The position numbers and the translations under genes are program-made. Positions 55,122-63,100 of a stretch of 64,000 nt of DNA are shown in pieces. The DNA is taken from the NCBI GenBank assembly GCA_024235135.1, contig JACKMZ010000012.1, positions 42,641 through 106,640 on the forward strand, in the 5' to 3' direction. Within the stretch, counting starts at the first letter, position 1, and every line of letters begins with the position of its first letter. The notes under the pieces are model-generated. The model saw only the letters and a list, made by a program, of their open reading frames with translations, had not been told where the DNA came from and did no database searches. Origin of the DNA: Gammaproteobacteria bacterium. GTDB taxonomy: Bacteria; Pseudomonadota; Gammaproteobacteria; Competibacterales; Competibacteraceae.

Positions 55122-57224
55122 TTAGGCCAGTGATACCGCCGGTCGGGTACGCCAATTCAACGCAAAAACCCCGGCCAAGAGCCCCAATCCCACCAGATGC
55201 AATGCCGTCGAATGCGGCCAAAGCAAGGCCGTAGCCGCTCCCAACGACACGCTGCGCCCAAGCCAGGCCAGCGGTGCTTCCATATGGCCATCGATGGCTC
55301 CGTTCAAAGCGTAAATACCCGCTACGCCGAATCCGAAGATGACCAAGTCCTCCCCTACGTCGCCGCTGAGAAACGGCGTGAAAGCAATCAGCAGCGGCAC
55401 GATATAAAGCCCCTTGGCAATCTTCCAGGCCATCAGGCCGGTGCTCATGGGAGGGGTTCCCGCCAGGGCCGCCGCGGCGAAGGCACAGAGGCAGACGGGT
55501 GGAGTTACGTTGCTGTCCTGCGACAACCAGAAAATGATCATATGCGCCGATAATAACGCCGCCGACAACACGGCCGGGCTAAGCACCTGTTCGCTCAGCG
55601 TATTCATGAAATCGGCCGGCACCTGACCCACCAGCGCGGCGGCCTGGTCCAGAGGCATGGGTGAACCCAGTTGACTCAGTTGATCCGGGGCCACCAGCAT
55701 GAAAATCGCCTTGGCCTGTTCGGGTACGGCTCCGGCGGCGATCGCGTCGACCAATTGCGCTTGACTTATCAGATCGTAAAGCGCGGGGGCCGAGAGCGTC
55801 GCCAACACGATGTAAGCCGCCGTGACTGGTAATCCCATGCCCAGCACCAGGGAAGCCAGCGCAATCAGAATAAGCATGATCAGCAGGTTACCGCTGGCCC
55901 ATTGCGTGATCATCAGCGAGAAGGTATTGCCAATGCCGGTAGTCGAAATCACGTTGACGATGATGCCTACCGCGACCAGCAGCACGGCGACACTGGCCAT
56001 GTTGCGCGCGCCCAGGGCCAAAGCCTCGACGATGGCGCGCGGTCCCATGCGTTGCGGGGAGAGCCAGGACGCGACGACCACGGAAAGAATGCTGAATCCG
56101 GCCGCGTAAGTCGGCGTAAATCCGACGATCAGCAGCGTCACCAACACGATGATGGGAATCAGATGGTGTCCCCCGCTCTTGATCACATCGAGGAAACGCG
56201 GAGCGTTTTCGGTGTCGCCACGAATACCCAGCTTCATCGCCTCGATGCGTACCCAGATCGCCACCGAGATGAAATACAGCAAGGCCGGGAGGGTGGCGAC
56301 GCCAATAATGTCCACGTAGGGAATCTGCGTATAGGTGGACATGATGAACGCGCCGGCTCCCATGACCGGCGGCATGAGTTGTCCGCCCGTGGAGGCCGCG
56401 GCCTCCACGCCGGCCGCGAAGCGCGCTGGAAATCCGGCGCGCTTCATCAGTGGAATGGTGATGATCCCGGTCGAAACCGTGTTGGCCACCGCCGAACCGG
56501 AAATCGAACCCATCAGCGCCGAACCGAACACCGCCACCAAGCCCGGTCCCCCCACCCATCGGCCCGCCGCGCACAAGGCCAGTTGGATAATGAATTCGCC
56601 GGCTCCGGAGCGCACCAGGAAAGCGCCGAACAAAATGAACATGAAGACATAGGTCGAGGAAATGCGGGCGATCGGACCGAACATGCCATCGGTGCCGAAA
56701 TACTCGCGAAACAGGACGGTCTCGGCGGTCAGGCCGGGGAAGTTGAAGACTCCGCCCACCCAACGTCCCCACCCGATCACATAAGTCAACGATAGGACGA
56801 TCAGGACCGGAATCAGCCAACCCGTGGTCCGCCGGGTAAATTCGATGGCGATAGCGATGCACAACAGGGAAAACAACCAATCGCTAAAGATGAAGCTGGA
56901 CCCCCGCTGGTAGAAGGCGTCTTCCGCCAGAATCAGATAGGCCGCGCAGATCATGGCCAGACAACCGATGGTCAAATCAATGGCCAGCGTGCCCGGCGCG
57001 CGGCGGCCTTGGGTCGTTTTACGCAGTGGGAACAACAGGACGCAAAGAAAACCGAAACCCGCGAAATGGATGGACGAGGTCCACAACTCGGGTAAGGTCG
57101 CGAAGGTGTTGAAATAGAGGTGCGTCAGGGACAGCAAGACGCCGAACCAGAAGACGATCCGACCGACTAGCGAGGGTTCCGCTTGCCATTGGACGGTTGT
57201 CGTCGAATCGTCGTCCGTGTTCAT
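55122..57224 (-). CDS. TRAP transporter fused permease (4TM/12TM), TAXI type
   Basis: The 700-residue protein joins the small (DctQ-like) and large (DctM-like) TRAP subunits into one chain, as in TAXI systems. At least 14 hydrophobic segments can be seen. Conserved parts include FILFGAFLVRSGAGEFII, GSISGSAVANTVSTG, GGQLMPPVMGAGAFIM and VLGMGLPVTAAYIVLA. It imports an organic acid or similar solute, driven by Na+ or H+. The partner binding protein is 92 bases upstream on the same strand. The ATG at 57224 gives MNTDDDSTT; the longer reading to 57611 includes the intergenic gap and is rejected. Confidence 0.94.
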   Translation of the reverse strand: MNTDDDSTTTVQWQAEPSLVGRIVFWFGVLLSLTHLYFNTFATLPELWTSSIHFAGFGFLCVLLFPLRKTTQGRRAPGTLAIDLTIGCLAMICAAYLILAEDAFYQRGSSFIFSDWLFSLLCIAIAIEFTRRTTGWLIPVLIVLSLTYVIGWGRWVGGVFNFPGLTAETVLFREYFGTDGMFGPIARISSTYVFMFILFGAFLVRSGAGEFIIQLALCAAGRWVGGPGLVAVFGSALMGSISGSAVANTVSTGIITIPLMKRAGFPARFAAGVEAAASTGGQLMPPVMGAGAFIMSTYTQIPYVDIIGVATLPALLYFISVAIWVRIEAMKLGIRGDTENAPRFLDVIKSGGHHLIPIIVLVTLLIVGFTPTYAAGFSILSVVVASWLSPQRMGPRAIVEALALGARNMASVAVLLVAVGIIVNVISTTGIGNTFSLMITQWASGNLLIMLILIALASLVLGMGLPVTAAYIVLATLSAPALYDLISQAQLVDAIAAGAVPEQAKAIFMLVAPDQLSQLGSPMPLDQAAALVGQVPADFMNTLSEQVLSPAVLSAALLSAHMIIFWLSQDSNVTPPVCLCAFAAAALAGTPPMSTGLMAWKIAKGLYIVPLLIAFTPFLSGDVGEDLVIFGFGVAGIYALNGAIDGHMEAPLAWLGRSVSLGAATALLWPHSTALHLVGLGLLAGVFALNWRTRPAVSLA

Positions 57225-57316
57225 GGGAACCCCCCAGACGAAGCGGTGCAAGAAACCGTGGAATAGACGGAGAACGCGCGAAAGGCCAGCCTTCGCCGGC
57301 CTGCGCGACGATCGGC

Positions 57317-58348
57317 TTACTTGGCCAGGAGCCTGTCGGGAATGGTCAGCTTGACTTCCTGATAATAGCGAGCGGCGCCAGGGTGTAGCGGCATGGGCAA
57401 CCCGGCGATGGCTTTGCCGATGTCCATGGCTTTGGTGGCTTTGTGAATGTTGTTCAGAAATGCCAGGTTTTCGTAAATGGTCTTGGTGATCAGATAAACC
57501 GTTTCTTCGTCGACGTCGTCCCGAACCGCCAGGAAATTCGGTTGCGCGATCGTTTCGACCTCCTTGCTCTGACCGGGATAGGTATTGGCGGGAATGACGA
57601 AGCGTGTCCACAAATCGTAATTGCCATTGGCGCGCTTCATCTGGTCATCGGTGAAACCCAATACGGTGATCTTGTCTCCCAGCGCGGCAAAGGCTTGGGT
57701 AACGGCCGAGACCGGTACGCCGGCCGGCGTGTTCATGCCCTTGATCGTACCGTTCTGCAATGCTTCGGCGCTGGGGCCGTAACCCAGATAGGCCAGATCG
57801 AAGGTCGTGTCGGGATCGATGCCCAGGCCCATGAGAATCTGTCGGCCGGAACCCTCGGTGCCGGAATTACGTTTTCCGATGGAAAATTTCTCGCCCTTGA
57901 GATTCTTCAAATCATCGATGGCGCCGGTCTTGGCGTATTCGGAAGCGATAGTGAAATGTTCCACGTTCTGCCATAACATACTGATAGAGCGCAGGTTCTT
58001 TTGAGGTCCTTCGGCTTTGACCTGGCCCTCGCCAGTCCATGCCCAAGCCCCGTATAGACCCTGGAGAATGGCGAATTGCGCCTGATTCTCACGTAATAAC
58101 TTGATGTTTTCCCCAGAGCCGGCGGAACTGATGGCGGACATGGAAATCTGGTGCTTGGGTTCCAGTTTCACCTTGATCAAGGTGGCGATGGCCACCCCGA
58201 CCGGATAGTAGGTTCCGCCGGTGGTTGCCGTGGCCATAATGTAGGAGCCGCCCTTATCCTGTGCGTAACCGGCCGGTACGATGCAGACCAGTTCGATGAT
58301 CAGGGCGGTCAGGAGGGCTTTGCGAAGGCGTGGCTTGGCATTCATCAT
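57317..58348 (-). CDS. TAXI-family TRAP transporter solute-binding protein
   Basis: The 343-residue protein has a signal peptide (ALLTALIIELVCIVPAGYA, cut before QDKGG) and the TAXI signature: GGTYYPVGVAIATLIK, SSAGSGENIKLLRENQAQFAI, and GKRNSGTEGSGRQIL. The family name comes from a TAXI motif; here the matching position reads SYIMATATTGGTYYP. It binds a solute in the periplasm and delivers it to the fused permease downstream. TAXI ligands in general are poorly known (glutamate or related acids in a few cases). Start at the first of two ATGs (58348), with GGGGAG 8 bases upstream. Confidence 0.94.
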   Translation of the reverse strand: MMNAKPRLRKALLTALIIELVCIVPAGYAQDKGGSYIMATATTGGTYYPVGVAIATLIKVKLEPKHQISMSAISSAGSGENIKLLRENQAQFAILQGLYGAWAWTGEGQVKAEGPQKNLRSISMLWQNVEHFTIASEYAKTGAIDDLKNLKGEKFSIGKRNSGTEGSGRQILMGLGIDPDTTFDLAYLGYGPSAEALQNGTIKGMNTPAGVPVSAVTQAFAALGDKITVLGFTDDQMKRANGNYDLWTRFVIPANTYPGQSKEVETIAQPNFLAVRDDVDEETVYLITKTIYENLAFLNNIHKATKAMDIGKAIAGLPMPLHPGAARYYQEVKLTIPDRLLAK

Positions 58349-58556
58349 CCGTTGTTCTCCCCATGAATAGCAATGTCGGGTACGCGGCATGGCCGTTCAG
58401 CCGCGCTGACTAAAGCTTAGCAAACTCAGTGGTCTATCAATGCCGGATGCGGGTTTCATGGTGGGGAGAGATTCTGTCGCATCTCGATCCATCGGGAAGG
58501 CCCTCTCTTGCGATGCGTGTATTATCGAACCATCCTTCTCAGCGGAGATTGCCGAA

Positions 58557-59234
58557 ATGGAAATATTGATGCTGTCCAGCGCGGGCTTTTTGTTGGGCCA
58601 TGTCCTATTGTCCGGCTCGTCGGCGCGTTCTTCCTTGGTCGGCCGCCTGGGCCAGGGCGGATTCATGGCATTGTATTCGATCGTCGCGCTGATGACCCTG
58701 GGTACGATGATTTATGCCTACGAAACGCTTCCAACACCCGATTTCCTGTGGTTTCCCGGCCATGGCTTACGGCACTTGCCGTTGTTAGTGATGCCTTTCG
58801 CCTTGATTTTGCTGGCGGGAGGATACGGGACCCGGAATCCATCGGCGGTGGGTATGGCCCAGAGTCTGGAACGGCCGGATGTGGCGCGGGGTGTATTGCG
58901 TATCACCCGACATCCCATCATGTGGGGGATTATGCTGTGGGCGGGGGCGCATGTGCTGGCCAACGGCGATCTGGGCTCGCTGGTGTTTTTCGGCGGTTTG
59001 CTGTTGACGGCCTTGCTGGGGTCCTGGCATCTGGACAGGCGTCTGGCGGCCGATCAGGGGGAGCGTTGGCAGCGTTTCGTGGCGGTGACCTCCTATGTGC
59101 CCTTCGCGGCGATCATCCAAGGTCGCCAGTCTCTGATTTGGCGGGAACTGCTGCTCCCGATCGGTGTGGGATCGATATTGTACGTTGCTTTGCTGTTGCT
59201 GCATGCGCGGTTGTTCGGGGTGGTTCCGTATTGA
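58557..59234 (+). CDS. NnrU family membrane protein
   Basis: The 225-residue protein has about six membrane helices and the NnrU pattern: LLGHVLLSGSSARSSLVGRLGQGGFMALYSIVAL, WFPGHGLRHLPLLVMP, and VLRITRHPIMWGIMLWAGAHVLANGD. The last motif (RHPxxWG) is shared with isoprenylcysteine methyltransferase-like proteins. NnrU was described near denitrification genes, but the function is not settled. The ATG at 58557 has GGAGA 8 bases upstream. No denitrification gene is in the window. Confidence 0.9.
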   Translation: MEILMLSSAGFLLGHVLLSGSSARSSLVGRLGQGGFMALYSIVALMTLGTMIYAYETLPTPDFLWFPGHGLRHLPLLVMPFALILLAGGYGTRNPSAVGMAQSLERPDVARGVLRITRHPIMWGIMLWAGAHVLANGDLGSLVFFGGLLLTALLGSWHLDRRLAADQGERWQRFVAVTSYVPFAAIIQGRQSLIWRELLLPIGVGSILYVALLLLHARLFGVVPY

Positions 59235-59573
59235 GATCGGGGTCAGGGCCTGGATTTTGGCTAAGTAACCGTTGCGACGATTTCAATACAGATAAGCGAC
59301 CAGAGTAACGTCTTTGTGCGCTTGAACCAGATCACCCGAAAGGGTTGACATCGGATGAAATTAAACACAGCATACAGATGAGTAATCAGAATATTAAGAG
59401 TTTGTCCTGTATCGGGAAAACAAACAAGCTTTGTCAGTAAGTGACTGAAATTGGCAATCATCGTGTCGCGTTTATTGAGCATTGACGAGTAATTGGGCGC
59501 TATTGGTAATTATTTCCGTAAAAGTATATAATTATCAGTATATTAAAAAACGTTTGTGGGAAGCATAGCGGCC

Positions 59574-59589
59574 TGGCTTCTTTTTTGCT
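59574..59589 (+). promoter_or_regulatory. Sigma54 (RpoN)-type promoter
   Basis: TGGCTTCTTTTTTGCT has the GG (-24) and GC (-12) doublets at exactly the 10-base separation required, and matches TGGC-N7-TTGCT. It lies about 215 bases before the first candidate ORF and 540 before the surface-protein gene. No RpoN activator gene is adjacent. Confidence 0.55.
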
Positions 59590-59625
59590 AGATTCTTCTC
59601 TGATCCATTTTTTTAGCCTCCAGTT

Positions 59626-59654
59626 GCGGGCATCCCATTTCATGGAAATGCCGC
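59626..59654 (+). other. Hairpin in the leader, 37 bases past the sigma54-like promoter
   Basis: GCGGGCAT pairs with ATGCCGC (one bulged G) outside an inner CCAT/ATGG stem with a TTC loop. It would sit near the 5-prime end of the transcript. Confidence 0.4.
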
Positions 59655-59803
59655 GGCATGGATTAAATGCGGCTAAAGCGGATCGATACTGAATGTTTTG
59701 AAGTAGATGTGGAAGATAGCCGTGCTATGGATCGCATGTCCTGAAATAAATAAAGAATGTTGTTTTCCTGTTGGAAAAAAAGTAAAGAGCCGAGAGAACA
59801 GCC

Positions 59804-59881
59804 ATGTTAAATCGTGCCATCAACGTCTCCAATGGCCTAAATCCTAAGAAGCCAGCAACCCCAGACCCAGCATCAAACTGA
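59804..59881 (+). CDS. Candidate 25-residue leader peptide
   Basis: ATG at 59804 preceded by GAGAG, ending at TGA 59879-59881. The peptide is polar and Pro-rich near the end (NPKKPATPDPASN). A small hairpin (CAAACTGAGTTTG) and a T7 run (59895-59901) follow, which could form an attenuator. Support is weak: too short for any family call. Confidence 0.25.
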   Translation: MLNRAINVSNGLNPKKPATPDPASN

Positions 59882-59928
59882 GTTTGGAGCGGGCTTTTTT
59901 TATTGCCGTCGCACGGGGTCTCGAAGCC

Positions 59929-60132
59929 TTGTCGATTTATCGGCAACGTGATTTTCTCTTGGGTTTATTGCTATTGCTACCGTGTTCGGTATTTGCTCAG
60001 ACGGTATCGCAATTTGTAACAATGGGTTCCAATACCGTTGGTAGTAGTCGACTTGATACATTGCCCTTATTCAATCCACCCATGTACCACTTTCGAGCAT
60101 CACTCGAAGCTAACACAGGTTACTCAGGATGA
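59929..60132 (+). CDS. Candidate small exported protein, start overlapping the surface-protein gene
   Basis: From the TTG at 59929 the product has 67 residues (an in-frame TTG at 59884 gives 82). It starts like a signal peptide: positive RQRD, hydrophobic FLLGLLLLLPCSV, then FA-Q as a cleavage site. The mature part is about 45 residues and unlike anything I know. Its TGA overlaps the next ATG as ATGA (60129-60132), which suggests translational coupling. It may be real or chance. Confidence 0.4.
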   Translation: MSIYRQRDFLLGLLLLLPCSVFAQTVSQFVTMGSNTVGSSRLDTLPLFNPPMYHFRASLEANTGYSG

Positions 60133-63100
60133 AATGGTTTAATAATTTCAAATACCAACTGAAAGAATTTTGGCCGCGAAGGATTTCATTGTTTACGTTA
60201 ACGGCCAATCTTCGTGGGGCGCGAGTCCAATTGGCCTCCCTTTTAGTGGTCTTGCCCTGGTTGGCTTTGGTGAATGGGACTGCTTGGGCGCAAAGCTGCC
60301 CGAGCGGAACAGCCGCCGCGACCTTTGCCTGGTCGAGCAGTCCGGGGACCGGCAACGAATGGTTGTACACCGATAACACTGACGGATTGTCCAAAGTCTA
60401 TACGGTGAATTATACCGACGAATTCGGGTCGCCTAACACGGTTGACGTAACGGTTACCTTGCGAGATCCCAACGGGCGCAGTCTCGATTCCAATATTGTC
60501 TGCCCGCCCAGTGTCACGGCGAAGACGCCTTGCGACAACATAAGTTACACGCAAACCAACGGCGCCTTCGGCGCTGGATACTTGACTCTGGCGATGGTGT
60601 CCGATAATTCCTCCGAAACCGTGGGTTTCGACTTCGGCTTCTCGAAATCGGTCGTGATGTCAAGCTTTACGGTCAGCGACATTGACGACGTGGGATACGG
60701 TAATCAGCTGCCGTTGGAGCCGGTCGATTCGTTCCAAGATACGATAACTCTGTTGGCGTCCAATGGTGGCGCCAATGTGCCGGTCACACTGAGCGGAGGC
60801 AGCAATATGACGATTGTCGGACAGACTGCGTCCGCCATCGTCGTGTTGGGTGTCAATGGCAATCTAAATCCAACCGATGCGAGTGGCACCTTAACAGCGT
60901 CTACGGGCAGTGCATTGCTGGATTTATTCTCATTGATTTATCGGGATGGCGATACCGATGCTGCCAACGAACCGACTACGAACGGCGTGAGCAACGGTCA
61001 CGCCGTTCGGGTAGGATCCAGCTTCGCATTCTGCGTGGATGAACCGCCGCCACAACTCTCCATCAACAAAACCTCCAGCGCCAATGGTGGGCCGGTGTCG
61101 CCTGGCGATACGATCACCTACACGGTAGAAGTGAATAACACGGGTGCGCCGATTGCGACGAATGTAGTGGTTGGCGATACTCTGCCAGTGGGCGTGACTT
61201 ACGTGGGCGGCAGTGCGCAAAAGACCTATCCGCTACCAAGTGCGCCTCAAACGATTAATTTCGAAGACACCTCTGCAATATCAAGCTTCGACAATAACTG
61301 TCCCGCTGAAACCAGTGTGACTATCAATGTTCCCAACTCTTTTGTCATCGATGATCTGAACGTCGGGTTCAATATGAACCACACTTGGAAAGGCGACATG
61401 AATGTTTGGGTGGCATCGCCTTTAGGAACAAAAATTCAACTGATCCAATCTGTGAATAACAGTAACGACAACTGGGACGTTTTGCTGGATTCTGACTCAG
61501 CGAACGCATACTCGACGTTATTTGGTAACCACAACACCGCTGCTCCTTATTACGATGTCGTAGGCAGGCCATTGAACTCACTGGATGCGTTCGACGGTCA
61601 AAACGCCCAGGGAAATTGGATAATTTCTTTCTGCGACGACTTCTCAGGGGATCCCGCCAATTACAATCGAAGCCGCCTTGATTTTACCTACACGGCCCCT
61701 GGCGGCACGACGACTGATGCCGCAGGGGCGCCGCCGAATCTCGTGACGGCGGTGGACGGCATCGATCTGCCCTCTGGCGAAACGCTCACCGTCACCTTCG
61801 ATGTCACGGTGGACGACCCGCTCAGCCCGGCCATCACCGAACTCACCAACACCGCCTCGGTGACAGCCGATAGTGTTCCCTCGCCACTGACCGATGACGT
61901 GAGTGATCTGGTTGCGCTGTCGGCGCCCCCGGCCAGCGTCAACGGCACGATCTGGCTGGACGTGGACGGTGACGGAGTGCTGGACATTGGCGAACCGGGC
62001 ATCAGCGGGGTGAGCGTCGAACTACTCGATAACGGGGGCAACGTCCTCGCCACGACCACCACGGACGCTAATGGCCAATACCATTTTGGCGATCTGGACG
62101 CGGGCGATTATTTTGTTCAGGTGCCGACCAGCGAAGACGATGCCGGCGCCCCCCTGGAGCACCTCATCGGCGCGCCGGGCAATACCGCGGGCGGAGCCGA
62201 CGACATCGGCCAAACGGGCCTCCTCACCCTCGTGGATGGACAGACCGCCAGCGCCAATTTGGGCTACGTTCCGGCCAGCGGCACGGGCGTGGTCGCCGGC
62301 GGCGTCTGGAGCGACGCCAATGGCGACGGTGTGCAAGGCCCCGACGAAATCGGCCTGGGCGACGTCACCGTCAACCTGTACCAAGACACCAATGGCGACG
62401 GCATTATCGGCAACGCGGGCGACACCCTCATCGCCACCACCACCAGCAAACCCGATGGCAGCTACCTGCTCACCGACCTGCCGGCGGGCCAATACGCCGT
62501 CGTCGTCGACACCAACGACACCGACCTGACGGGCTTTTGCGGTGCGACCCCGGCCGACTGCAACACCACTCCGACCACCAGCGTCCCATTCACCGTGGCC
62601 GCCGACGGCGTGGTCAGCGATGTCGACTTTGGCTTTGACAGCGCCACGGCCTACACCCTCACCGACCGGATCTGGAACGACCGCGACGGCGACGGCGTCT
62701 TCGACGCGGGCGAAAGCGGTCTGGCTGGCGTCACCGTCAACCTGGTCGATGACAACGGCAACCTCATTGCCACCACCACGACCGCTAGTGACGGCGCCTT
62801 CAGCTTCAGCGGCGTCCCCGACGGCGACTACACTCTCCAAGTAAGCGACAACGCCGGCCTACTGAACGGCTACAGCGAAACCACCGCCACCGGCGGCAGC
62901 ACCCCTATCACCGTCAGCGGCAGCGACATCGACAACAGCGGCGCGCCGAGCTTTGGCTACCACATCCCCAACAGCATTGGCGGCGCCCTATTTAGCGACG
63001 CCAATGGCAACGGAGCCCAAGACAGTGGCGAAGCGGGCCTGAGCGGCCTCCTCGTCGAACTGCGAGACGGCGTCTGCACCCCTGGCGTGGATTGTCCCAC

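Larger units (their letters stand above)
59235..59803. other. AT-rich leader region between nnrU and the surface-protein cluster
   Basis: I see no supported gene in these 569 bases. It is clearly richer in A and T than the neighbouring genes. It contains a sigma54-like promoter (59574-59589) and a hairpin (59626-59654), listed separately. A 73-residue minus-strand reading at 59261-59482 has no recognisable features. Confidence 0.6.

Noticed and set aside
59261..59482. 73-residue minus-strand frame in the AT-rich gap
   Set aside because: No ribosome site, no recognised motif, and odd composition; treated as non-coding.
59560..59586. GAAGC...GCTTC followed by T6, looking like a terminator
   Set aside because: The stem is only 5 bp with an 11-base loop, and the T-run is better explained as the spacer of a sigma54-type promoter.
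62022..62840. 272-residue open frame opposite the SdrD-B repeats
   Set aside because: Low-complexity Val/Ala/Gly product caused by the repeated GC-rich coding sequence of the surface protein on the other strand.
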